DNA of 64,000 nucleotides from contig VEMX01000024.1 in assembly GCA_009711805.1 (NCBI GenBank), forward strand, positions 32,273 through 96,272. Direction: 5' to 3'. Below, in pieces: positions 37,364 to 47,282 of the stretch. Both the position numbers and the translations under genes were made by a program. Every line of letters begins with the position of its first letter. The stretch's first letter is position 1. The notes beneath the pieces are model-generated. The model had not been told where the DNA came from. It did no database searches and was given only the letters and a program-made list of their open reading frames with translations. This DNA is from Balneolaceae bacterium (GTDB lineage Bacteria; Bacteroidota; Rhodothermia; Balneolales; Balneolaceae).

Positions 37364-38698
37364 TTAGTATTCTCCGTTAGGATAGAAGATTTGTTTATTG
37401 TTGATCCACTTTCCGCTGGTGAAGTCAGGAAATTGAACAGGTGCACCACCTTCTGCTATCGATTGTTCCGAAAGAGGAGCTATTACACTCCAGGCAGCGG
37501 CATCATATACGTCCTGAGGAGTAGGTACTTTACGTTTTATAGATTCTACAAATGCATTTCGTACAAAGAAATCCATCCCTCCGTGGCCAGATCCTTCGGC
37601 TTCCCTCTCGTGGCGTTTCCAAAGCTCTGAGTCAAATTCCTTCTGGTATTTGTCAAACTCTTCCCACCGGTGTGGTTCGCTGCGTCCCCGAATATGAACC
37701 GCATCGCGTTCCATTTCCCAAATACCATTTGTTCCTTGTGCCCGGAATCCTAAAGAATAGGGGCGGGGCAGGGAAGTATCAAATGTCACAATAATAGTTT
37801 CTCCATTGGCTGTGGTTATGGTTGTGGTAACAATATCCCCGGTTTTCCAATCCACCTCTTCGTTTGGGTGATCTTTCCCGCCATAGTATTCAATATGGTT
37901 TTCAAGGCCTTTTGCCTTTGTACTATTTGAGGTTAGCTTCACAAAACGATTACCCCGGTTTATATCCAGCCAATGAGCTACCGGACCAATTCCATGGGTG
38001 GGATAGTGATCTCCGTTTCGTTTAAGGTAATGCTTGGTGCGCCAGCTGGAAACACTGCCTGTACCAGGTCCAAATTCCAGTTTATCATTAAAGATGTATG
38101 GGGTCATCTGATGCTGATATCCACACCTTGCGTGTATCATTTCACCAAATAAGCCTTCTCGCACCATGTGCAGTATGGCCATCACATCACGCCTGTAGCA
38201 TACATTTTCAAGCATCATGCATGGCACGCCGGTTCGCTCTGAGGTATGTACCAGTTCCCAACAGTCTTCTACCGTTAGGGCTGCGGGTACTTCTAAGCCT
38301 ACATATTTGCCACGTTCCATAGCACCAACAGCCTGCCGGGTGTGGTATTCCCATGGAGATGAAATGATAACTCCATCAAGGTCATCTCGCTCGCACAGTT
38401 TTATATAGTCTTCCTTGCGAAAGTAGCCTTCGGGGCGTTCCTGCCCTGATTGTTCAACCAGCTTTAAAGCTCGGTCCAGGTTTTTCTTATCAGGATCAAG
38501 AATTGCTTTCACCTCTACGTCATCACGATTTAGAATACCACGCAGATGACTGGTTCCCCGGGAGCCTACTCCCAGGAAACCTAAAGCTACTTTTCTATCA
38601 TCTTTTCCTTTCAGGATTGAGAAAGGTGCTACCGATAACCCTAAACCGGCTACGGCTGAGGTTCTTAAAAACTCCTTCCGGTCTATCTTTTTACCCAT
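37364..38698 (-). CDS. GH109-like NAD-dependent glycosidase (alpha-N-acetylgalactosaminidase type), Gfo/Idh/MocA fold
   Basis: A 444-residue protein. The N-terminus RKEFLRTSAVAGLGLS resembles a Tat-type signal. A Rossmann domain follows with GFLGVGSRGTSHLRG (NAD site). The GH109 pattern is seen in YRRDVMAI, GCGYQHQM-like C-G-Y-Q, the conserved YPTHGIGPVAHWLDINRG and a C-terminal GHGGMDFFV segment. GH109 enzymes cleave alpha-GalNAc by transient oxidation at C3 with bound NAD. Location beside SusCD and opposite an AgaS/tagatose-phosphate operon strongly supports a GalNAc substrate. It is third in the minus-strand operon. Confidence 0.92.
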   Translation of the reverse strand: MGKKIDRKEFLRTSAVAGLGLSVAPFSILKGKDDRKVALGFLGVGSRGTSHLRGILNRDDVEVKAILDPDKKNLDRALKLVEQSGQERPEGYFRKEDYIKLCERDDLDGVIISSPWEYHTRQAVGAMERGKYVGLEVPAALTVEDCWELVHTSERTGVPCMMLENVCYRRDVMAILHMVREGLFGEMIHARCGYQHQMTPYIFNDKLEFGPGTGSVSSWRTKHYLKRNGDHYPTHGIGPVAHWLDINRGNRFVKLTSNSTKAKGLENHIEYYGGKDHPNEEVDWKTGDIVTTTITTANGETIIVTFDTSLPRPYSLGFRAQGTNGIWEMERDAVHIRGRSEPHRWEEFDKYQKEFDSELWKRHEREAEGSGHGGMDFFVRNAFVESIKRKVPTPQDVYDAAAWSVIAPLSEQSIAEGGAPVQFPDFTSGKWINNKQIFYPNGEY

Positions 38699-38725
38699 AT
38701 CTGTTATGCTTCAATTTAAAATTGC

Positions 38726-40228
38726 TTATTGATTCTGAACCAGGTTTTCATTCAGCTGCATTTCACTTTGAGGGATAAAGAATACGACCCTTGGATTGCT
38801 GGGCTGAATTACCTGTGTGGTTTCACCCGGATCTAAATGAGTTCCAGGGTAATTCCGAACGATAGGCCGATTATTTCTAAGCAAATCATATTTTCTATGC
38901 CCTTCGAAAGCGAGTTCCAGGCGGCGCTCTTCCAACACTACATCTAATACACTGTTGTGCCCTTTAAGATCGCCGGTTGTATACAACTCGCCCCCAGAAA
39001 GACCTGCTCTTTGCCTGATCAGGTTAACGTCCTGAATAGCTTGTGCATCGTTACCCAATTTGGCGTTAGCTTCAGCTCGTATTAAATACATTTCAGCAAG
39101 GCGCAGCACCACAGGGGAGCTCAATGACACCACTCCCTGCTGATAAGAAAATTTGTTCACGTAGTATTTGGGATATCCATTTCTCTTATGCAGCATAGGG
39201 TTGCCATTGTCATCAGTAACAATATCCCCATTTGCATCCCTTACGTATTGAGGTTCAATAAAAGCATGCCGGGCATCATTTTCATATTGATTTAACAAAT
39301 TCCTGTATGACTCTGAAGCATACATTTCGCCCCAACCTACTCCGCCATCTCCTTTAAGGTACATAGATCCGATATTTCCATATCCATGGTCATCTTCTTC
39401 AGTATGCTTAATTGCAAAAATGGTTTCCGGATTATTCTCATTCAGCAAAGTGAAGTATTTTTTGAATGTTTCCGTATCAACCAGGTTGTACCGACCAGAG
39501 TTTATGACTTTGTTAGCATATTCAATGGCCAACTGATTCTCCTCCATGTTGAGGTACACTCTTGAAAGTAAAGCATAGGCCCCTTCTTTAGAGGCATAGC
39601 TACTGTTCTTAGGCACGTTCATCAGAGAAGCTGCTTCCTTTAAATCAGATACGATAAAATCATATACTTCTGAAACAGTGGCCCGGGCGGGTCGCTGATC
39701 TAATCCTGTGAAGTTGACGATTGGCACTCCCAGTTCACCCGGGTTTAGCGCATAGGGTTGGCCAAAAACATTTACTAATTGAAAATGCACCAAGGCTCTC
39801 AGAAAAAGATTCTCACCTTTAATCTGATCCAGTTCTGTAGAGCTCCCGTCTCCGATGGCTTCTATCACCTTGTTAGCGCCTGCTACAATTTCATATCCCC
39901 ACCTCCAGAGATTTTGGGTATTCCCCATATTCTTAATGTGGTCATAGTTATAAGCATAGAATAATGGGTCTGTAGTAGTACCACTTAACGAGACATTATC
40001 TCCGGGAAACTCATTAATGTAAAACAGGTGCTTGGCATAGTAGTAGTAACCACCTCCACCAACCATGATTTGATAGTTACCCCGGGTTGCAGCTTCTAAA
40101 CTCTGCTCCGTTTCTAATGCTTGCTCATTCGACTTTCCGTTATATGGATTGGTTGTTAAGTCACAGCCTGTAAAAAGCAGCAGAACAAAACCAATCGCTA
40201 TTGTAGATACACTCTTAAAGACTTTCAT
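38726..40228 (-). CDS. susD: SusD/RagB-family outer-membrane glycan-binding lipoprotein
   Basis: About 500 residues. The lipoprotein signal ends LLLFTGC (residue ~22), followed by the SusD N-terminal helices and TPR-like pairs (GENLFLRALVHFQLVNVFG, ASKEGAYALLSRVYLNM) and the C-terminal RRLELAFEGHRKYDLLR motif typical of the family. It caps the SusC channel and binds oligosaccharides at the cell surface. It lies 48 bp downstream of susC. An upstream in-frame Met at 40252 is not followed by signal-like sequence, so ATG 40228 is preferred. Confidence 0.96.
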   Translation of the reverse strand: MKVFKSVSTIAIGFVLLLFTGCDLTTNPYNGKSNEQALETEQSLEAATRGNYQIMVGGGGYYYYAKHLFYINEFPGDNVSLSGTTTDPLFYAYNYDHIKNMGNTQNLWRWGYEIVAGANKVIEAIGDGSSTELDQIKGENLFLRALVHFQLVNVFGQPYALNPGELGVPIVNFTGLDQRPARATVSEVYDFIVSDLKEAASLMNVPKNSSYASKEGAYALLSRVYLNMEENQLAIEYANKVINSGRYNLVDTETFKKYFTLLNENNPETIFAIKHTEEDDHGYGNIGSMYLKGDGGVGWGEMYASESYRNLLNQYENDARHAFIEPQYVRDANGDIVTDDNGNPMLHKRNGYPKYYVNKFSYQQGVVSLSSPVVLRLAEMYLIRAEANAKLGNDAQAIQDVNLIRQRAGLSGGELYTTGDLKGHNSVLDVVLEERRLELAFEGHRKYDLLRNNRPIVRNYPGTHLDPGETTQVIQPSNPRVVFFIPQSEMQLNENLVQNQ

Positions 40229-40276
40229 ATGTCTGTATAAACTAAAATTCATGTTGTTTTCCTCACTCTTAAGCTT

Positions 40277-43189
40277 TTATAGTCCTAATTTTATTCCCAT
40301 CAGGTACTTCTTGCTGATTGGGTACTTTGTACCGGCGTAGCCACCAATACCCACTTCAGGATCCATTCCGGAAAAACCGGTTAATGTTACAAGGTTGTCA
40401 CCACTTACAAACAAATTTGCGGATTGTATTCCCAGTCCGTCCAGCACATTTGCCGGTAAAGAATAGGAGAGGGTGATATTTTTAAGGCGAATATAGGAGC
40501 CGTCTTCCAGGTATCGCGAGGAAGGTTTATTCGACTGACTATTGCCTCCATAAATAGGCTTGGGATGTGTTGCATTGTCTCCGGGCTGCTGCCAACGGCT
40601 CCAATCATCCTTAAGAACCATCTGGTTGTAGGTAGCATAGGCGCCATCAGAGTCGAATAACTCCCTGGCTGAGTGATAGATTTTATTCCCTGACACAAAA
40701 TTCAGAAATGTGTTCAGTTTCCAACCTTTATATTGAAATACGTTTCGCAGACCACCGCTAAAGTCGGGCGAAGCAGAGCCTACCTTTTGAAGTGTAGCCT
40801 GGTTATAGTTATTGGTTGTTTCTTCAGAAACTACATTTCCTTCACTATCCCTGGTTTGAGTTATCCAGAGCGGATCGCCTGTTTCAGAGTCTACACCAGC
40901 CCACTCTCGCATATACCATGTGCGAAGTTCGCTTCCCTCCATGATTCTTTGCAAACCATTTGGAATATCTTCTCCATCATTCAGTGATAACACTTCATTA
41001 GAGTTGAAGGAGATATTAAAATCGGTGGTCCATTTAAACACCTGTTGAATATTCTGGGATGAAATTCCTATTTCCAACCCTTTGTTTCTTACAGAACCTA
41101 TATTTTGGGTTACACTGTTAAATCCTGTAGTGCCCGGAAGCCGTACGTTCTGGAGTAAATCCTCATTATCTTTTTGATAGAAGTCAAGGGTTATATCTAC
41201 TCTGTTATATAGGCTTAGATCAAATCCGAAATTAGCCATTTTTGCTATTTCCCAGGTCAGGTTGGGGTTTTCAATCCTCGAAGGCTGACTGGCAGGTTGC
41301 CCGGCATATTGAACAGAGTATGAATACAAGCCGCTTGATAGGTAATTGCCAATGGCAGCATTACCCGTTGTTCCATAGCTTGCTCTGAGTTTCAAATTTG
41401 TGACCGGTGTGATATCACTCATAAAATCTTCGTTAGTTAAGATCCATGAGCCCCCAATAGAGTAAAAATTTCCATACTGATTATCTTTTCCAAACCTGGA
41501 CGATCCATCCCTGCGGTAGGATAGCTTTAAAAAGTAGGTGGTGTTATAATCGTAGGTGAGTTGCGACAACACAGATGCAAACTTGTTCTCTGTTTTATAT
41601 CCGCCAATAGAAAAGGCCTCAGCGGTTACATCCAGAATTTCCAGTCCTGAAAAGATACCCACACCTCTACCACCAATACCATCTGCGTAGTTACGTTCAT
41701 ATTCGAAACCGAGCACACCGCTGAAGCTATGATCACCATAGACTTTACTGTAGTTCAGCAAGTTAGAAGACAGGAAGGAGCTGGATTGAGAATAAAAATT
41801 ATAAAGCTCTCCTCCGTTTGTGCTACCAGCAGAAGTCCTGGAATCCAGAAAAGATTCATTTCTATAGGTATTGTATGTTACACGGGTCGTTGAAGTAAAG
41901 AACAACTGTTCAGTAAAATCATACTCTACTTTAACATTACCGGTAAGGTTTTTCGAGTTGGCGTTATTGAAATTGTACTGAAGCGGATACAAAAAATTAG
42001 ATTGATCACGACCTATCCAATCATTTTCTTTCCCGGTTTTTAGGTTGCCATCGCTGGTATACGGCTCATCCCAGGGCATATTTATGTATGACTGGTAAAG
42101 AGCTCCGGTAGGATTATTCAACCGGTTTGAGTATTGCCCGGAAAATCGAGCTTCTACTTTAAAATTATCCTGAAACCGGTGATCTATATTTATCCGGCTT
42201 CCATACCGCTCAAAACCTGTAGAAACTAACGTTCCTTCCTCGTTATAGTAATTACCGGAAATAAAGAATGTAGTACTTGCGGTACCGCCAGAAGCCGAAG
42301 CTTCATATTTCCTGGTTACAGCCTGCCTGAATGCCAGATCCTGCCAATCGGTATTAATGTTTTGATATTCTGATTGCAGATTTGGACTCTCAAATTCCTC
42401 GTGGTAATTATACAACTGCTGGCTGTTCATGACCTGAAAGTTGCCATTGGTTCGCTCGTTCCAACCCACTGTGGTATTGATATTGATATTGGTTGTACCT
42501 CGGGTTCCAGATTTTGTCTGGATTACAATAACCCCATTGGCGGCTCGAGATCCGTACATGGATGTAGCTGAAGCGTCTTTTAGAATGGTAATAGATTCTA
42601 TATCGGCAGGATCTACGGTTCCACCAATAACACCATCCACTACATATAAAGGAGACGCCCCTGCAGAAATGGAGCCTGTTCCCCGAATTCGTATATCTGT
42701 TCCGCCGCCAGGTTCTCCGGTACCACTGGTTACAAATACACCAGCAGCCTTTCCCTGTAGCATTTCCGTAGCTGAAACGGTGGTCACATCATCCAAATCT
42801 TCCGAAGACACCTGAACGACCGAACTTGAACTCTCTTCTTTCGATTGAGTTGTATATCCAAGTACAAAAACCTCATCTAATGCTTCTGTGGATGATACCA
42901 GCTCTACATTGATTGTTTTTCTACCATTTACCTGAACTTCCCGGGCTTCGAATCCAATAAAGGAAAAAACCAAGACTGCCTCAGCATCAACTGTTATTTC
43001 ATACTCCCCATCTACACTTGTTGAAGTACCCGCACTGGTAGATTTGACTGCAACATTTACACCTGGCAATACTTCTCCATTTGCATCTGTTACCGTTCCT
43101 GTTACTTTAATCTCTTGTGCCTGAACAGCAAACGCGAATAAAGAAAACAAAACAAAGACAAAAGAACCTACTATTGTTTTTCTATACAT
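40277..43189 (-). CDS. susC: SusC/RagA-family TonB-linked outer-membrane transporter
   Basis: A 970-residue protein: signal peptide ending VQAQ, a carboxypeptidase-regulatory-like domain (VTGTVTDANGEVLPGVNV, then VFSFIGFEAREV), a TonB box-like VFVLGYTTQ, and a plug domain (LQGKAAGVFV, IRIRGTGSI, YVVDGVIGG, ILKDASATSMYGSRAANGVI). The 22-strand barrel ends in a C-terminal aromatic or hydrophobic strand (GIKLGL). It imports glycan fragments using TonB energy. It is first in the operon with susD and the GH109-like gene, divergent from agaS, with repeated operator-like motifs in between. Confidence 0.96.
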   Translation of the reverse strand: MYRKTIVGSFVFVLFSLFAFAVQAQEIKVTGTVTDANGEVLPGVNVAVKSTSAGTSTSVDGEYEITVDAEAVLVFSFIGFEAREVQVNGRKTINVELVSSTEALDEVFVLGYTTQSKEESSSSVVQVSSEDLDDVTTVSATEMLQGKAAGVFVTSGTGEPGGGTDIRIRGTGSISAGASPLYVVDGVIGGTVDPADIESITILKDASATSMYGSRAANGVIVIQTKSGTRGTTNININTTVGWNERTNGNFQVMNSQQLYNYHEEFESPNLQSEYQNINTDWQDLAFRQAVTRKYEASASGGTASTTFFISGNYYNEEGTLVSTGFERYGSRINIDHRFQDNFKVEARFSGQYSNRLNNPTGALYQSYINMPWDEPYTSDGNLKTGKENDWIGRDQSNFLYPLQYNFNNANSKNLTGNVKVEYDFTEQLFFTSTTRVTYNTYRNESFLDSRTSAGSTNGGELYNFYSQSSSFLSSNLLNYSKVYGDHSFSGVLGFEYERNYADGIGGRGVGIFSGLEILDVTAEAFSIGGYKTENKFASVLSQLTYDYNTTYFLKLSYRRDGSSRFGKDNQYGNFYSIGGSWILTNEDFMSDITPVTNLKLRASYGTTGNAAIGNYLSSGLYSYSVQYAGQPASQPSRIENPNLTWEIAKMANFGFDLSLYNRVDITLDFYQKDNEDLLQNVRLPGTTGFNSVTQNIGSVRNKGLEIGISSQNIQQVFKWTTDFNISFNSNEVLSLNDGEDIPNGLQRIMEGSELRTWYMREWAGVDSETGDPLWITQTRDSEGNVVSEETTNNYNQATLQKVGSASPDFSGGLRNVFQYKGWKLNTFLNFVSGNKIYHSARELFDSDGAYATYNQMVLKDDWSRWQQPGDNATHPKPIYGGNSQSNKPSSRYLEDGSYIRLKNITLSYSLPANVLDGLGIQSANLFVSGDNLVTLTGFSGMDPEVGIGGYAGTKYPISKKYLMGIKLGL

Positions 43190-43219
43190 GTTAACCGACT
43201 AATTTTACTTTTATATTTA

Positions 43220-43358
43220 CAAAACAAAAGGTAACACACGACAATGTCCTTTCGTTTTCTTATAAGTTAAGGCATTAATAACAAAATGCAACCTTTTTGT
43301 TTTCGTTTTGTTTCTTCTTTCTTTTTTTTAACTTGAACAGGTAAATGCAACCCTTTTG
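43220..43358. promoter_or_regulatory. Divergent susC/agaS control region with repeated T-rich motifs (candidate AgaR/DeoR operators)
   Basis: AAATGCAACCTTTTTG (43284-43299) is repeated as AAATGCAACCCTTTTG (43343-43358). TTTCGTTTTCTT (43250-43261) and TTTCGTTTTGTTT (43301-43313) form a second repeat. CAAAACAAAAGGTAAC (43220-43235) is an inverted version of the ACCTTTTxGTTTTG word. DeoR-family regulators such as E. coli AgaR bind direct T-rich repeats of similar TTTCRTTT type (from memory). A DeoR-type regulator is encoded 5 kb away in the same locus, so coordinated control of both operons is likely. Binding itself is inferred. Confidence 0.6.
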
Positions 43359-43378
43359 CCGCAATTATTATATTATAT

Positions 43379-44563
43379 ATGAGTCATCTATTGAGTATCG
43401 ATATGAAGTCAAGGAAAAGAGGAGTTAAAACCTCCGCCGAAATTTTTCGGCAGCCGGAAACGTGGGAACAGAGCTGGGAAAAGATTCAAAATGAAGAAAA
43501 GGAACTCTGCAATTTCCTGGATAGTGCTCTAAGCAATGATAAGCTGAATATTGTACTCACCGGAGCTGGCTCATCTGCTTTTGTGGGAGATGTTGTAGCC
43601 TCAACCTGGAAGCAATTCACCAAAAAACCAATTCAAGCCATTCCGACTACGGATTTGGTAACCCATTTCAGTGACAAAATTGACACTCGGTTACCTTTGC
43701 TTCTTATCTCATTTGCACGATCGGGTAACAGCCCCGAAAGCACCGCAACAATACATCAGGCAAATGAGTTATGCGATGAGGTATTCCACCTCATTATAAC
43801 CTGTAATCCAAAAGGGAAGCTGGCCCAGGTCGGAGAAAACCCAAACAGCTATGTGTTTTCACTTCCTGCCGGAGCGGAAGACCAAAGCCTGGCTATGACA
43901 AATAGCTTTACCAGCATGACTCTGAGTGCCAGTATAATTCCCATGCTAACATCCGGGGTGCCCAGAGAAACTATAGAGAAACAAGTACAACTTATCTCTG
44001 ATTATGGAAAAAGCTTATTAGAAGAACATCTGCCAGAGATAGAAAAAGCCGCCGCTTCTTCATTTAACCGCATTGTATTTCTTGGAAGCGGACCTATGTG
44101 GGGAATTGCCAAAGAATCTCACTTAAAAGTGCAGGAATTAACAAATGGAGATGTACTCGGCAAATTTGACTCATTTTTAGGTTTTCGGCATGGCCCGAAG
44201 GCAATTATCAACAAAGACACTCTCATTGTATACTTGTTATCGAATCAACAACATCCGGTCAATTACGAAAAAGATTTAATTGAACAAATAGCCCAACATA
44301 ACATAGACCTTCACACTTTACTCATCTCAGAATCACCGGCTACAAATCTCGATACTGACTTCGCTGTGCAGCTCAATACAAGTGAAAAACTGAATGAAGT
44401 TTTTTGGTGTGTTTTATGCACACTGCCGGCTCAGGTCATAGGTTTTAATAAGTCTGTCATCCTGGGGTACGACCCTGACTCCCCTTCTCCAGGCGGAACT
44501 ATTTCCAGAGTTGTGAAAGGGGTAAAGATTTATAATGACGTACATCATAAAAACAAAGGGTGA
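43379..44563 (+). CDS. agaS: AgaS-like SIS-domain sugar isomerase / GalN-6-phosphate deaminase
   Basis: A 394-residue protein with two SIS domains. The first has LTGAGSSAFVGD and SFARSGNSPES; the second has FLGSGPMWGIAKES, LKVQELTNGD and FRHGPKAIINKDTLIVYLLS. This layout matches AgaS, which deaminates and isomerises galactosamine-6-phosphate to tagatose-6-phosphate. It is the first gene of a five-gene plus-strand operon. The gene is divergent from susC, linking uptake to catabolism. No strong Shine-Dalgarno is visible before ATG 43379. Confidence 0.94.
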   Translation: MSHLLSIDMKSRKRGVKTSAEIFRQPETWEQSWEKIQNEEKELCNFLDSALSNDKLNIVLTGAGSSAFVGDVVASTWKQFTKKPIQAIPTTDLVTHFSDKIDTRLPLLLISFARSGNSPESTATIHQANELCDEVFHLIITCNPKGKLAQVGENPNSYVFSLPAGAEDQSLAMTNSFTSMTLSASIIPMLTSGVPRETIEKQVQLISDYGKSLLEEHLPEIEKAAASSFNRIVFLGSGPMWGIAKESHLKVQELTNGDVLGKFDSFLGFRHGPKAIINKDTLIVYLLSNQQHPVNYEKDLIEQIAQHNIDLHTLLISESPATNLDTDFAVQLNTSEKLNEVFWCVLCTLPAQVIGFNKSVILGYDPDSPSPGGTISRVVKGVKIYNDVHHKNKG

Positions 44564-45498
44564 GGGCGGTGGTTCTTACAGTTTGTCCCAATCCTTCAGT
44601 CGACTCTTTCTGGGCAATAGATACTTTCGAAAAGGGTACTACAAACAAATCTATGCGTGATTCTTATTTTCCCGGCGGAAAAGGACTTCATGTTGCCTAT
44701 GCCTTACGAGAGCTTGGGCTCAACACTACCCTCCTTGGGGTTTGGGGAGGTATTACTGGTGAATGGCTTAGAAACAAAACCCAAAAAAAAAATATAGACA
44801 CCCTGGGACCATCAGTTAATGGATGGTCGCGAATTTGCATAACAAATGATACTTCCACCTCTTGGAATGAAACTGAAATACTCGGAGCCGGGCCGTCACT
44901 TTCAGATTCAGAAGTAGCTGATTTCACTGATACTTATCATAGCTATATAAAACAGAAAAGACCCACAGGCATTATAATCAGTGGTTCAACTCCTGCAGGC
45001 TTCACACCCAATATATATAGCAAAATGGTTAAAGCGGGGAAACGCCATAAAATCCCGGTATATGTTGATGCTAAAGACAAATTGTTAAAAAATACCCTTA
45101 ACTCCCGGCCTTTTGCAATTCATGTCAATAAAGATGAAGGCTATGAATTATGCGGGCATAAAAATCCCGTTGAGATGGCGCTCTGGCTACAGTCATTTTG
45201 TAAAGTTGCTGCTGTAACGGCAGGTAAACAGGGCCTCTACCTGGCCTATAAAAATGCGGTATATCATGGATTCCATCGTTTACCCCAAAATGACATCATA
45301 AGTACCGTTGGCTCTGGAGATTGTCTTCTTGCAGGCTTATATACTGGTATTCAAAAATTTCAGGAACCAGAAGACTGGGTAAGGCTTGCCACTGCTTGCG
45401 GTAGCGCCAATTGTATCAATCCAGACCTGGGTATGCTAAGGGCAGAAAATGTTCAGGCATTTACTCCTCAGATCACCATCGAAACTATTTCAGCTTAA
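44560..45498 (+). CDS. LacC/FruK-type sugar-phosphate kinase, probable tagatose-6-phosphate kinase
   Basis: A 312-residue PfkB-family protein starting at GTG 44560, overlapping the agaS stop. Motifs: PNPSVDSFW and GGKGLHVAYAL at the N-terminus, ISGSTPAG in the middle, and STVGSGDCLLAGL near the C-terminus (anion hole and catalytic Asp; the usual GAGD reads GSGD). These features fit the 1-phosphofructokinase/tagatose-6-phosphate kinase branch. Placed between AgaS and a class II aldolase, it would make tagatose-1,6-bisphosphate from tagatose-6-phosphate. Confidence 0.9.
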   Translation: MRAVVLTVCPNPSVDSFWAIDTFEKGTTNKSMRDSYFPGGKGLHVAYALRELGLNTTLLGVWGGITGEWLRNKTQKKNIDTLGPSVNGWSRICITNDTSTSWNETEILGAGPSLSDSEVADFTDTYHSYIKQKRPTGIIISGSTPAGFTPNIYSKMVKAGKRHKIPVYVDAKDKLLKNTLNSRPFAIHVNKDEGYELCGHKNPVEMALWLQSFCKVAAVTAGKQGLYLAYKNAVYHGFHRLPQNDIISTVGSGDCLLAGLYTGIQKFQEPEDWVRLATACGSANCINPDLGMLRAENVQAFTPQITIETISA

Positions 45499-46457
45499 TG
45501 AAGAAGAAAAACACACCTCATCTTGATTTAATGGTTATTGGGGAACTGAATATGGATCTCATCTACAACCATGTAAATGCATTTCCAGAACTGGGAAAAG
45601 AAAAAATTGCCAAAAAATTAAACCTTACCCTTGGCAGTTCATCAGCTATCTTTGCTGTAAACAGTGCCAAACTGGGATTAGATGTGGGATTTTGCGGCAT
45701 GATTGGCAATGATTCTTTTGGGCAGGATGTGCTTAAAGAATTGAAGGCCTCCAACATTGACACTTCCTTCATTACCACTTCGGATACCCATCGTACCGGC
45801 CTAACCACAATCATTCGGTTAAACAACGATCGCGCAATGATCACCTATCCAGGAGCGATGGAGGATTTTTCTCTCGCAGGTATTCCTGATGAAGTTTTTA
45901 GCAGAAGCCGACATCTTCACCTTTCGTCCATCTTTCTGCAAAAGGGAATCAAAAAAGATTTGTTTAAAATTCTCGAACATGCCAAAGAACATGGAATGAC
46001 TGTTTCAGTAGATCCCCAATGGGATCCTAAGGAAGTTTGGGATATAGACGTTAAGCGTCTTGTTTCTGCCATAGATCTCTTTTTTCCTAACGAAAAAGAA
46101 ATGCTGGAAATAACTAATTCAGATTCTGTTGCTGAGGCTATACAGTATTTACAACCACACCTGGCTGACGGCTGCATTGTGATTAAGCAAGGCCCGGAGG
46201 GAGCCACAATTTGCCATAAAAAAGAAATACAGCATATACCCGGATATATTAATCATTCCCCGGCAGACACCGTTGGCGCCGGCGACAGTTTTGATGCGGG
46301 ATTTATATCCCAGTTTCTGAAAGGAGCATCTTTAGAAGACTGTGCTCGCTTTGGCAATATGGCCGGAGCTGTTTCTACCATAGAAGCCGGAGGAACAGAG
46401 GCCATCAAAAGCTTCGAAAGTGTGAAGGAAATTGCAAAAACCAAATTCTCCCAATAA
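45498..46457 (+). CDS. PfkB-family (ribokinase-like) sugar kinase, candidate GalNAc/galactosamine kinase
   Basis: About 319 residues. The ATG shares its A with the previous stop (TAATG), so translation is coupled. Ribokinase motifs: GELNMDLIY near 14, GSSSAIFAVNSAKLG with the substrate Gly region, DPQWDP, FPNEKEM, and ADTVGAGDSFDAGF with the catalytic Asp. It belongs to the nucleoside/sugar (ribokinase, fructokinase, KdgK) branch rather than the LacC branch. The pathway requires a kinase for incoming GalNAc or GalN, and this is the only free candidate; that role is inferred. Confidence 0.85.
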   Translation: MKKKNTPHLDLMVIGELNMDLIYNHVNAFPELGKEKIAKKLNLTLGSSSAIFAVNSAKLGLDVGFCGMIGNDSFGQDVLKELKASNIDTSFITTSDTHRTGLTTIIRLNNDRAMITYPGAMEDFSLAGIPDEVFSRSRHLHLSSIFLQKGIKKDLFKILEHAKEHGMTVSVDPQWDPKEVWDIDVKRLVSAIDLFFPNEKEMLEITNSDSVAEAIQYLQPHLADGCIVIKQGPEGATICHKKEIQHIPGYINHSPADTVGAGDSFDAGFISQFLKGASLEDCARFGNMAGAVSTIEAGGTEAIKSFESVKEIAKTKFSQ

Positions 46458-47278
46458 TGACATTACAAGATAAATTTGCCCAGCTGGAACAAGAAGATTC
46501 AGCATTGTTGGCCGTTAATTTTTATAACTTTGAAACTCTTTCAGCTGTACTGAGGGCTGCTGCTGCATCAGGTTCTGCAGTTATTCTCCAATCTACCAAA
46601 AGCACCATAAATTACCTTGGGATGGAAGTAACCGCAAAACTTGCCCGTGCAGCAATCAACCAATATGGAGTTGAGGCCTGGCTGCACCTGGATCACGCTG
46701 GGGATTCTGAATTAATCAAAAGGGCACTTGATGCCGGATTTGATTCTGTAATGATTGACGCCAGTGAGCAGCCTTTAGAGAAAAACTTAGCAGTGACCTC
46801 GAAAATCGTTGAGATGGCTAAAGGGTATAGAGCAAATGTTGAAGCCGAATTGGGATATATCGCCAAACTTGGTCAATCTAAAGATGATATAGCGTTCACT
46901 CAACCAGAGGAAGCCAAAGCATTTGTAGAACAAACGGGAGTCGACGCTTTAGCAGTGGCTATAGGTTCTGCTCATGGTTTTTATGATAAAGAACCTAATC
47001 TTGATATTGATTTGTTAGCAGCAATAAACGCAGCAACACCTGCTGCTTTGGTTCTTCATGGAGGATCAGGTATTCCGGATGCACAAATACAAGCATCCAT
47101 CAGGCATGGCATTCGAAAAATAAATCTTGCTACAGAAGTGAAAAATGCCTTTATAGAGACCCTCCGTAAAGAGCTTCCCACTTCCGATGAAATTGATTTG
47201 AGAAAGATTTTCCCCGCTGCTACTGATCATGTTCAGGCGTTACTGGAATCTAAATTTTCCATGATAAACGAAGCTTAG
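46457..47278 (+). CDS. Class II tagatose/fructose-bisphosphate aldolase (GatY/KbaY-like)
   Basis: A 273-residue TIM barrel with zinc-aldolase motifs: LHLDHAGD (catalytic Asp and zinc His), VEAELGYIAK (Glu), IGSAHGFY and VLHGGSGIP (zinc His pair), and INLATE for phosphate binding. It splits ketose-1,6-bisphosphate to DHAP and glyceraldehyde-3-phosphate. Context points to tagatose-1,6-bisphosphate. E. coli KbaY needs a KbaZ-type subunit, which is absent here; the enzyme may work alone. The start overlaps the previous stop by one base. Confidence 0.93.
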   Translation: MTLQDKFAQLEQEDSALLAVNFYNFETLSAVLRAAAASGSAVILQSTKSTINYLGMEVTAKLARAAINQYGVEAWLHLDHAGDSELIKRALDAGFDSVMIDASEQPLEKNLAVTSKIVEMAKGYRANVEAELGYIAKLGQSKDDIAFTQPEEAKAFVEQTGVDALAVAIGSAHGFYDKEPNLDIDLLAAINAATPAALVLHGGSGIPDAQIQASIRHGIRKINLATEVKNAFIETLRKELPTSDEIDLRKIFPAATDHVQALLESKFSMINEA

Positions 47279-47282
47279 TTTC

